Positions 35,360 to 45,828 of a DNA stretch of 64,000 nt are shown in pieces. The position numbers and the translations under genes are program-made. The stretch comes from Pomphorhynchus laevis. Taxonomy: Eukaryota; Acanthocephala; Palaeacanthocephala; Echinorhynchida; Pomphorhynchidae. The notes below the pieces were generated by a model that saw only the letters and a program-made list of their open reading frames with translations, was not told where the DNA came from and made no database searches. The number at the start of each line of letters is the position of its first letter. Position 1 is the first letter of the stretch. The stretch is from contig WNNJ02000487.1 in the NCBI GenBank assembly GCA_012934845.2, positions 372,001 to 436,000 on the forward strand. Reading direction: 5' to 3'.

Positions 35360-37880
35360 AATGTCAATAATTATTAATATTTAATTAATAATTTCAACTA
35401 TATGATTGATATATTTTATAATTATAAATCAAGTGTTCATTCATTTATAAATAATTAGAATTAGTTTGTATAGAGTGAAGAAGAAAAGATTAAAAATTTT
35501 CGAAATCTGATAGTTGCATCATCAAACATTTAAAGATACCCTAGATAATGTCCAATATCTGTGTAATAATTACGTGATAATTATAATAAAATTAATAAAT
35601 TCAATTATATATAACTAACTATAAATAAAGATATATTATATTATTTATGATAATAAATGATATAAATTATATGATAAAATATTTCATTATTTATAAATTT
35701 AGAAAATCCAAGTTATAGAAATTAGAATTCATATTTATTTATAATAAATATTAATTTATTTATAATACATTGGAATAATATATTGAATTATTATTAAATT
35801 TATAAATTCCAATTTATGTTTATTAAAGTTAATATTTATATTATTAGAGTTAATACAGAATTCTATAAAATGCACTTTTCAATTATATGATTAATTGATA
35901 TTATACAATATCGATTATATAATTGATATTATAATCAATAGATTATATAATTGATATTATTATATAATATCGATTTAATTGCAAAATGTCGATTAAAAGA
36001 ATCAGTGACTCGAAATAAAACTAATCATTGCCAACTTTATTGTCGATATCAACCTCATTTTAAAACTAACTTCAAATTATGATGCAAATTAAGTAAAATA
36101 TTCACTGTATATTACTCTTTTATTTCTTTCTAAATATTAAAAAATATATTCATCAATACGAAATTTCAAGCAATACATAATTAAAGCTAGCCATTTTTAT
36201 CGATTTGTGATTGCTTATAACACAAGGATTCACAACTATTCCCGTTAAAAATAAATGTATTGATATAATATTAAGATATTGTTGCATCGAAAATGAAAGG
36301 CAAGTAAGATATGAAATTCGAATCATACTGTGTTAAATATAACGCGTTTTACGAATACGTTATCTAGAATAGTTCAATTAGGGCCCTAGTAACGCAATAA
36401 TTTTGATATCTTCTTTAGATGTAAATTAATCGGTAAGCATTTACCAAGGTCAAATTTATCAAATGATATTATCAATGGAAATATTCAAAATGAAAAATAT
36501 ACTTGAAAATATAATTCTGGCAAGTAGACAGTAAATCACAGTTTATTGAACATTTGGATCAAATATCAGTATAGGCTCTTTAGGCAGTGCTTACTAGAAT
36601 GCACACCATTCGTTAGATGGAGTCAGAGCGACCAGGTCAAATGTAAACGGAAAAATTTTATATCTCGGGGGTAATTTAATTGATCTGTACAAAACTCGAC
36701 TGTTATTTTTATGCACAGAATAACAGATGATATACAATGTATTAGAATAAAGATCGATGTTCATCATTAGAAACTATTATGTCATCAGGTTTCTGTTCTA
36801 CAGGGCATCAAATATCAGGAACTACTATGGTTTTAAAACATTAGTTCTTAACATCATTCAAAAAATTTGTACAGACATGATTTCTGTCATGTTTTTGAAA
36901 ATCATTTTCTTCACATTCTTCCGTATCAAAGAATTAATTTTTCCTATTATTTTCTAATACCGATAATTATTGTCAAAATGGATCTTGTGTAAAGAAAAAT
37001 GTCTGCTAGAATCTTAAAATTTTGGACATTTCAAAAATGCTAAAGTAAATATATACCTTATGATATCGAATTTTGGGTAAATTCCAATTTAAAATACTTT
37101 TTCATCATGAAATGTGAATTGCGATAGAACCGTTTATAAAAATCATAGCGAACTAAAACTTTGACAGGTTATATAACTTGTACCTCATATACCTTAACAA
37201 TTTTAGCCTATTAATGTTTATCTTGACAAAGTTATGACCTCCTCAATGTTTTTGCAAACAAAAGTTTTTTCTAATACTAAAATTTCTCAAGTCTTTTAGT
37301 CTTCTCAATTTTGAGATTTCTTCTTTTTCATTAAGTTAAAAATTGGTATTGAAAGCTATTAAACTTTGCGATAAAACATTTACCTATTTACAAAATTAGA
37401 TAAGTAATTACCACGTCAGATTGTTGATTGACATGGAAGAAATTTGACACATCAGGAACGCTTTCTTGCGTTCGTAAAATCTATCGGCAATGAACAAGGT
37501 AAAACTCTATCGATAATGAACTTAGTGAATGAACAAATCGAGTTCCCTTCTGTTGCGAAAGAGATTAACCGGATATGATAAAGTAAACGCAGTTAACATG
37601 ATATTGGCATTGACCTCACTACGCGAAATTTAGACACGTCAAGCGATGTTGTTAATAGCTCTTGTAATTTCCACCTATAGCTCAAACTGAAATAACAGTC
37701 AAACAGGAATAACAAACCGAAAGGCAAAATAAGGAAAAGTGCATAACAGAAAAATGCAAGTCAAAGTGCGGGAAATGCAAATGATTGGGGAAACTCAAAT
37801 AAAAAATCAGTGAACTAGTCGCTTAAACAAAGACATTTACAAAACATAGTATCATTTTTGTAGTTTAATGAACACTTTTC
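35360..37880. other. Very AT-rich spacer
   Basis: No gene seen. 36725-36850 is a diverged Penelope-tail fragment in minus orientation (GTATTAGAATAAAGATC, GTCATCAGGTTTCTG). The ORF at 36757-36957 partly overlaps it and has no protein-like character. The rest is simple A/T sequence. Confidence 0.5.
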
Positions 37881-37887
37881 CAAAGAG

Positions 37888-38277
37888 GGAATAACTGCTA
37901 ATTTTATTTGAAAAAAAATAGACTGAACAGATCAATTAATAAATCCATCGAAGAAATAATTGATCAAGTAAAATGTGCTGTAATAGGAACATTGGATGTA
38001 GCATGGTCATCCTACCCAGCAGAGAAAAATAATTTTATTTACTTATAATATTATTATAGGAAATAACTGCTAATTTTATTTGAAAAAAAATAGACTAAAC
38101 AGGTGACATAAATCCATCGAAGAAATAATTGATCAAGTAAAATGTGCTGTAATAGGAACATTGGATGTAGCATGGTCATCCTACCCAGCAGAGAAAAATA
38201 ATTTTATTTACTTATAATATTATTATAGGAAATAACTGCTAATTTTATTTGAAAAAAAATAGACTAAACAGGTGACA
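37888..38277. repeat. ~170-bp tandem repeat, 2.3 copies
   Basis: Units begin at 37888, 38059 and 38228 (periods 171 and 169). Each carries ATAACTGCTAATTTTATTTG and then CATCGAAGAAATAATTGATC ... CATTGGATGTAGCATGGTCA. In copy 1 a + frame reads INKSIEEIIDQVKCAVIGTL, DVAWSSYPAEKNNFIYL and stop, which looks coding-like; copy 2 has a changed left edge. It may be a duplicated decayed exon. Confidence 0.85.
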
Positions 38278-39445
38278 TTTCTTTTATCGTAACGACACGT
38301 AAATAAATTAAAATTGAAATTACCTCAAATTGATGAAATTAAAAGTCAACAAATGTTGTTTAAATAGATATAAATATATTACCTGTGATAATCGATAAAA
38401 TGGGAAGAAGAATTGGAATTTCACTTCTCATATTGTGGAATTATAAGTATTATTGCAACCGATTTTTGTAAAAATAATCGATAAGTTCGACAAATAAGCA
38501 AACTTAAATATTATTTTAATGGCCTTATCATATGTACAAATTATACGTTATTAATTCGAATTGGTAATTCACATATTTATCACATATCATTTTTTGGCCA
38601 CCAGTCTTTCGGCATGTGAAGATAAAGTATAAGCTACAACGGATAAAAATACAATAATTCACAAAGTAAGGTAGCTAAAGTTTATGGGGATAAGATTTTA
38701 ACGATAGGTTTAACTTTCGACTAACTCAATAAAATGTAAGCTGATGTCTCCTAATACTAGGGTTTCATGACAGAATTTACAGATACAAACATTTGCTCGG
38801 ATATAGCTTTTTACATATTTACGTAAAGACGGTTATGATATCCGTGTATTGACACTCTGACTACTAAAGATCTACGTTTTGAATTTGGTAGAGTCCAGTT
38901 GTATATCATTGAGGGAGAGTTCAGAAAATAATATTCGAATTTGTTTATAAAATTATATTCTTAGATAAGATACGAAGAAATAAGTCTGCTCTGTACGTCA
39001 TAAAATTTAAGACAAAATAGCGCAAATGGTATATTAAAATTAAATAAAATGTGAAATATTTATTTAGCATAAATAAAAAAATTATATTAATAAATTTATT
39101 GAATAATAAATTTAATAATATTTTATATAGTAATTATTTGACATAATAATTAAAATTAGGGTTAAAATATACGTCTTCGTTTTTAAAATTATCAACCTTC
39201 TAAAATCTGTCGGACTAAAATCGTTCAGTTATTACTACATTGGACGTTAATGTACAAGGTAATTCTCTGGAAGCACAATGTAACTAGAAATTTTATTTTT
39301 CAAAATTATAGAAATAAAATTATTATACATAACTTTATAGTGCATAAATCGATACGTACAAGTTGGTAGCGCATTGTAAGCAATGTACTCATAATCAAAA
39401 AATCATTTTTAAAACATTATATTAATAGGATGTATGTTACATGCA

Positions 39446-40209
39446 ATCCAATTGTACATGGGAACAAATCGCGATAATTTGGAGCAATCATTATTGCCGT
39501 CAAAGTGAGCAGCTAGTGTTTTATCCAGAAGACACCCTAGTTGGATTCTGACCGTTGCTGCGGCTGTCCAGGATCGCTTTGCTGAAATTAGAATTTGACT
39601 GGTGAACAAGTGATACATTCCATCGGAAACTGGTCCACTTTGAGAATGCAGATAGTAAATGCGTATACGTCCATTAGGCAAAGCTACCTGGGCATAAAGG
39701 TCTACTCTAGTTTTGCACTTTAGCTTTACACGTAAAACAATAGGACAAACAAGTCCGGCGGCAAATTTAAACTCTTTTGCACTAAGCTCAACATGTAGAA
39801 TTTGCCTTTCACAAATGTTGCTTTGTTATCCAATTGTACATGGGAACAAATCGCGATAATTTGGAGCAATCATTATTGCCGTCAAAGTGAGCAGCTAGTG
39901 TTTTATCCAGAAGACACCCTAGTTGGATTCTGACCGTTGCTGCGGCTGTCCAGGATCGCTTTGCTGAAATTAGAATTTGACTGGTGAACAAGTGATACAT
40001 TCCATCGGAAACTGGTCCACTTTGAGAATGCAGATAGTAAATGCGTATACGTCCATTAGGCAAAGCTACCTGGGCATAAAGGTCTACTCTAGTTTTGCAC
40101 TTTAGCTTTACACGTAAAACAATAGGACAAACAAGTCCGGCGGCAAATTTAAACTCTTTTGCACTAAGCTCAACATGTAGAATTTGCCTTTCACAAATGT
40201 TGCTTTGTT
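39446..40209. repeat. 382-bp exact tandem duplication in the INTS4 3' end
   Basis: 39446-39827 and 39828-40209 appear identical on full reading. The unit is 382 bp (not a multiple of 3) and covers the last coding part of INTS4. The joint reads TTTGTT|ATCC. Identity with no visible change means a very recent event or an assembly error. Confidence 0.95.
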
Positions 40210-43200
40210 CGCAAGGTAAGAATATAAACGGAGGCAGTTTCTTATTAGCCTGCAGTATAGATTTTATTAACAAAATTAGATTTGGTATTCCGTCAATATT
40301 TTCAAAAGAAGCGAGAAGCTTGTAGGCGATGTCCTTAAAATACTTAAAATGATATGCTTTCTGATAAGCGTAAGCACGAAGTTCTGCTTGTTGTTTATAG
40401 AAACGGGCAACATCGTGAAGACTGGTATCTTCGAAAGACTTCAAAGTTTGGGCGCAGTTCATAAGTTTTTCATAGGATTGGCTTTCGTCAGCAATTTTAC
40501 ACAAGTCAAGAGTTTCTTCTAAAATTTGTCGATAATAGTTTTGGCGGTCGGTTTGGTGCTCATCCGCCAATGAACTCCTAATTGGACTCGGAAGTAGATT
40601 GCGATCAAGAACGCGAATGGCCTGGATATGCTTCGCTAGAAAAGGTATTTTGTAAGGGCTCTGATAGGTAGCATCACTGCTGAATAAACCGTTAACTATA
40701 AATAACAGTAAAGTCATATAAAAAGGATCTTCTACATCAGGCTCCGTAATTGTCATATATGTTCGCGCTCCCAGCAATTCTCCGTGCAGTAATACAGCCA
40801 ACTGTTCATGATGTCTACCTAATTCAGAAGCACATTCCCAAATTAGTATCTTGTCTTCGGGGTATCTAAAATTATAGCTATCATTATTTAATGCATTTAA
40901 ACTAAATATTTTGCAATTTAAAAATAACGTATTATAATTTTTTTTAAATAATTAACTGCAGAAATTAAATGCGTTCCCGTCAAAATATTGGACTATTCTA
41001 ATTTCAGTGCTAGAATAATATCTTATTATAACAAAGATAAATATTGTATTGATTACTTCACTAAAGCCAAATATTTGCACTATAAATTAATTTAAAAATA
41101 TAAATATCTTAATTTTAGAAAGAATTTGTATAACACAATATTTTCTATGGATGGATTAACAGTATGCCGTGATTTTGAATAAAGATTAAATGTCATCAGG
41201 ATAAACAGCTATATTATCATGTTTCGAAGGTTTTCCTCAATCCCACATAGTAGCGGGGCCAAATACATGCATCGATGTATCATCTATGATGTAATTTTGT
41301 TATCCCGAGTTGTCAAATATATGCTAGTTATGTATTAATAGGACTAATAAATGCAACTAAACTTTCCTCTGCTGTCATTATTAGAGATTAACAGTATGCC
41401 GTGATTTTGAATAAAGATTAAATGTCATCAGGATAAACAGCTATATTATCATGTTTCGAAGGTTTTCCTCAATCCCACATAGTAGCGGGGCCAAATACAT
41501 GCATCGATGTATCATCTATGATGTAATTTTGTTATCCCGAGTTGTCAATGCTAGTTATGTATTAATAGGACTAATAAATGCAACTAAAATTTCCTCTGCT
41601 GTCATTATTAGAGTTGATTAGTATTATGATTATTTAGAATTATCTAATTACTAAAATTGGATAGTATGACCAATGTAAATAAATTTTACACTTGAGATTT
41701 AAAATCGATTTTTTATAACATCTTGATGATTTATATATTTTTGGCAACTGACAAATAAAGGTTTCATTGTGCTGTATCGAAAGTTAGTATCCGATTAAGA
41801 CTATTTTTCATCTAAGCAATTGATTTTATTTTTACATTAAAAATAATTTTTATTTTTATAGGAAAGCTTAATGTCTGAGATGAGATGTCTTTGAAAAATT
41901 TGAGAAATTAATGAATTAAATACAATACGAGTATTGTAGTTTAGCCTGAAACCATTATTAAAATTGAAAACTCCATCATAACTCAGTTGTATCGAAGATC
42001 TATTAAAATAACGAGTAATTATTGTAATGGTTTGCTGGAAAATAGTCTTTATATCATTTGTATTATTCCTAATCAAGACTGCCTGTCAAATTAAAATTGT
42101 TTTTGATAAAATTTAACTAATGAATTTTTGTTTATTATATATACATCTATGAAATATAAAAATCTAAAAAATAATTCAGCCTGTCGTGGCGAAATATGTT
42201 AAACTAATGTCCGAATAACCAAAATTGTGAATTGGATTACGTTTTGCGTCCATATAATATAGCATAGGAATAATATAAAAGTATATTTTGATTATGCTTA
42301 TAAATCAAAACAGCGAACTGAGTCTACGTATTTAATTATTAATATTGATATATTATTAATATTAATATACAAAAAATAAATAAAAATAATAATGCTAAAT
42401 CAAAAAATCAGAATTTAATAATTAAATAATAAAATTAATAATTGTTTTTAGATTTTCTATAATTTAAATCAAGTAAAAATAAAAAATTGAAATTTAAAAT
42501 AAACGTCATTTTTATGAATTGACTAATAAATAACAGACGTTGTATCAGAATAAGAATTAGAGGTCATCAGAAGGAACTGCTATGCTATCAGGTTTCGGCC
42601 CTAACTCCTCTACCCAACATAGCAGCGGGCCAAATACATGCTAATGATGTATTTCCTCTGAAATAACTATCTAGTATCTTATTCTAATACAGTATATTAT
42701 TTATTATCCATCTACAAAAATTTTCCGCTAATAATTTTAAATTTATTCTTTATATTATTGTGTTGATTTATATATTTTACTATTTTCTGCTTGATGTTAT
42801 TTTTATAGTAACCTAGTTAAAAATATGTATCTATCAAATTATTTAAATGATTTTGAAGAAAGCCAATATCATTACATATTGTTGCAATTCTTAGAATTTC
42901 ATTATTTAATGTATTATATTTTATATTATATGGTATGCATGAATGCTCATGCAAAAATGTTTCTTGTAAATTTAAATATGTCATCTTTACGATATAAATT
43001 CATAACTTCATCTTTCTAGAAGTCTTCACCACTTCTTCATGGCTTCAGATCCAGGAAGATCTGAGCCCCCAACCGATCCAACACGCCGCTTTCCGACTGA
43101 ACCACCCGGGGTCTTTCACACCCGAACTATATATGTAAACATTTATATAAACATTTATATATGTTTTTTTATATAATGTTTTTTATATAAACATTTTTAT

Positions 43201-45418
43201 ATGTTTATATAACATATTTGTATAAAGAGTACTAAAATCGTATGTATTTATATTTTGAAAATTTATTCCTTTTGTCTGTTCTAAAAATTCTTTTGTAGAA
43301 TTAATACTAAAATAGTGTTTTTTATTATCTGATTCAACCTTTATACCCTTTTTATCCATTATAGAACAGTGACTTGTAATAATTGTTTCTAAACTCAACT
43401 CACTACGTTCATATGTTGTGCTTATATTTAAATCATTATAATTAACCTCTTTCACTAGTATATCGTAAAATATGAATCTCTTAAATTATTTAAATGATTT
43501 TGAAGAAAGCCAATATCATTACATATTGTTGCAATTCTTAAAATTTCATTATTTAATGTATTATATATTATATTATATGGTATGCATGAATGCTCATGCA
43601 AAAATATGTTTCTTGTAAATTTAAATATATCATCTTTACGATATAAATTAATAGTAGTTTTAGTTAATGTTAATTTAATGTTCATATCAAGATATATACT
43701 TTCTTTATCATTAATATTGGTTTTGTTAAGAATAAGGCTTTCTGGATAAATGTGCTCACTAATTGAATAAAAATTATTAGAATTAAATACACATATATCA
43801 TCAATGTATCGAAACATATATTTCATATATTTATATTGTAAAATTAATGCTAATGAAGTTCTAATATAAAATTTATATTAGATATAAATTTAATTATATC
43901 TAATAATTTTATATCTTCCTCTGATATAAAATTAATTTTTTTATCAGATTATAAAAATTATTTTTTTACTGCAAAAATTTATTTATTTTTTATTTCTTAT
44001 CTTAAAAACTCATTAACTTAATTTTAATATAACGAGATACAACGATATGAAATATTTAAATTTGGTATTATATTTACTTTTGTTAATATATTTAGAGGAA
44101 TTGCTTATTTGTAACGATTTTATATCAATTGTATAAGATATAACTGTAAGGCTAAATATAGAAAAGTTAATATTTTATACTTTTTATAAAATTAATTTAA
44201 AACAAAAATAAAAATAATGTTTAAAAAACAAAAATAAATAATTTTGATTTTTCTTAATTATTTTAAAATTACTTTACAGTTCACAGGGCAAACGATACTA
44301 GTTCTCTACAAAAATAACTGCAATTTTAAGTTTCACACTAATTTTGAGTTAAGCACAAGAGTTAAGCACATAAAAATAATACACAACACCTTTATTAAAA
44401 AGTCTATGTGCTTATATTTAAATTATTTACGGCAATGCTAAAATACACAATTTTTATCTGTTCAAATGTTAACTCACCTATTTAGATTTCTGATTAGACC
44501 GTCATTGATTATGGATCGCATTGTTGCAAGTGAATTTATTGTGATCACTCTCAGAATTCCTCTGAATGCAGATCGTACAGCCATTGAACAATCCTCCAGT
44601 GATGAGAGTAAATCGGCGAAATCAGTAACACAAATGTTACCCGAAAAGTTAGGCTGACTTAATAGATTTTTCATTGAATGAATGGCCTGGATTCGTACTT
44701 CTTCAATTTCGTCGTTTAACATATCAGCCATATGATCTACTGCAACTTGGGCAAATTGCTCGTTTTTTAAAGCAAATACCTCCATGGTTTTTATTGCATT
44801 ACGCCGTATATGCATACATTCATCTTCAAGCGCACAGACAAATATTCCGGAAATTGATGAACTGTAATCTTTACGATTTAATGTAATGATGGCAACGTGT
44901 GCAAAATTTTGAAAATTAGCGATTGCCTGAACAGCCTGCAGACGAACTTCCAGATCAGCGTCAAGAGATCCAAATGAACAAAGCAGTTCGAAAGCCTTAA
45001 AGTCATTTAAATATTCTTGTCGGCACAGCTGCTTGATAACCTGACTTCGAATGTGAACACAATCATGATCTATGTGCAGATATGCATTTGAACTTAATTC
45101 TATCAGTCGTGATGCTAACTCGTTGTTAGTGTTGCTAATGTTACTGTTGATTGCAATTCGATTACCACTAAGGACTCGCAGAAGTCGTCGACTGTTTACA
45201 GACCAGTCACTCTTAAGCAAAAGTATCAATTCCGGACTCTGGTCATCGATATAGTATTTTAGTAAGTTGACTAGGTTTTCCAATGTCAGACAAGACAGGG
45301 CACTGCGAAAAATACACAGCGGTAAAGATTTTAATGTAGTGGTTGAGCTATTGGGAGATTTACACTTCTCCGTATCTGTCTTATTTATCTTACTTCGATA
45401 TCTTGGTTTTAATATCAT
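39809..45418 (-). CDS. INTS4: Integrator complex subunit 4 (2 exons)
   Basis: HEAT-repeat scaffold that, with INTS9/INTS11, forms the cleavage module of the nuclear Integrator complex (snRNA 3' ends, promoter-proximal attenuation). Exon 1 45418-44478; exon 2 40865-39809, joined in phase (AG|A) to give LIRNLNRYPED, matching the family's 'LLKNLTKYPTD'. Diagnostic blocks: GIFVCALEDECMHIRRNAI (191-), DMLNDEIEEVRIQAIHSM (232-249), LEDCSMAVR, then TEPDVEDPFYMTLLLFIVN and the beta-rich C-terminus. Predicted 665 aa, shorter than human INTS4 (about 960). The start ATG overlaps the TRAPPC2 stop; no other Met precedes residue 212. The 382-bp duplication replaces the original end (NWIACNIHPINIMF) with NWITKQHL unless the second copy is spliced out or is an artefact. 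Confidence 0.9.
41154..41613 (-). repeat. 232-bp tandem duplication of a Penelope-tail copy
   Basis: 41154-41385 and 41386-41613 differ only by a 4-nt ATAT difference and about one substitution. Each copy contains AGATTAAATGTCATCAGG, TATCATGTTTCGAAGG and CACATAGTAGCGGGGCCAAA, which match the Penelope tail (hairpin core and GGGGCC). They lie in the INTS4 intron. Confidence 0.9.
42300..43830 (-). mobile_element. Penelope-like element, rearranged copies in the INTS4 intron
   Basis: Minus-strand pieces in order: 43826-43455 has the RT catalytic half (MKYMFRYIDDICVFNSN ... FLHEHSCIPYN); 43455-43183 has an earlier part (STKEFLEQTKGINFQNINTY, DFSTLYTN); about 42990-42825 repeats the C-terminal half (FKFTRN, HEHS region); 42710-42300 is the tail with GGTCATCAG, CTGCTATGCTATCAGGTTTC and GGGCCAAATACATG. 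The RT half before the N-terminal part implies two broken copies arranged head to tail, with a SINE-like unit between the pieces of the second. Protein similarity to the 1.6-2.3 kb copy is very high. Confidence 0.75.
43019..43130 (-). repeat. tRNA-type SINE unit
   Basis: On the minus strand: CCCCGGGTGGTTCAGTCGG, AAAGCGGCGTGTTGGATCGG, TTGGGGGCTCAGATCTTCC, TGGATCTGAAGCCATGAAG. TGGTTCAGTCGG fits a pol III A box (TRGYNNARYNGG), and GGCTCAGATCTTCC is a weak B-box-like block about 40 nt further. The unit is much GC-richer than its surroundings and interrupts the Penelope copy. A degenerate relative lies at 4.56-4.68 kb. It is not a functional tRNA gene: no clean cloverleaf could be drawn. Confidence 0.55.
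43831..44477. other. 5' part of the INTS4 intron
   Basis: AT-rich intron DNA between the Penelope copies and the donor of exon 1 (GTGAGT at 44477-44472). No feature other than the donor was seen. The plus-strand ORF at 44244-44441 has no protein-like character. Confidence 0.5.
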
Positions 45419-45828
45419 TTTGATAGATAACGAATAGCAAGCAACTCGATTTTGTCAGCAAACTCTTTTGCAAATTCGGCTTGCCAAGCAGAACGTTCGA
45501 AAAACGGATTAAGTAACAATTTAGCATATGTTTCGTACGCTTCCTGAAGGAATAGCTTCACGCAGTCATCAAGCTTTGTCTGGTGAAGTAGAATAAATAT
45601 CACGTCACTAGGGGGAGAAAACGCAGTCAATGACCATATACCTGATCTCGTTACGTTAAGCAAAAACGATGACTGCTTTGATTGTTGCAATCGTTTTATA
45701 TCTTCGATATACGAAAGAATGAAAAAATTTGTGAACAAACAGCTTTTCGATAGTACCGATCTAGTCACAAATAAAAGATCATTTGATTTACCATTACTAA
45801 TGACAAAGAGTCGAAAAGGTGAATTCAT
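45415..45828 (-). CDS. TRAPPC2: TRAPP complex subunit 2 (sedlin)
   Basis: Longin-fold core subunit of the TRAPP tethering complex, acting at ER-Golgi membranes. Single-exon 137-aa product, close to human sedlin (140 aa). Recognised from IWSLTAFSPPSDVIFILLHQ, LDDCVKLFLQEAYETYAKLL, then LNPFFERSAW, which align with 'FVSAFVTAGHMRFIMLHD', '[26 protein letters not shown]'. The C-terminal helix ELLAIRYLSK corresponds to 'FLGKKHLL'. The N-terminal strand FRLFVISN fits 'FYFVIVGH'. The start is the only ATG near the longin N-terminus. Its TGA overlaps the INTS4 ATG as A-TGA/ATG-A, implying shared transcription. TRAPPC2L is a less good match. Confidence 0.8.
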   Translation of the reverse strand: MNSPFRLFVISNGKSNDLLFVTRSVLSKSCLFTNFFILSYIEDIKRLQQSKQSSFLLNVTRSGIWSLTAFSPPSDVIFILLHQTKLDDCVKLFLQEAYETYAKLLLNPFFERSAWQAEFAKEFADKIELLAIRYLSK

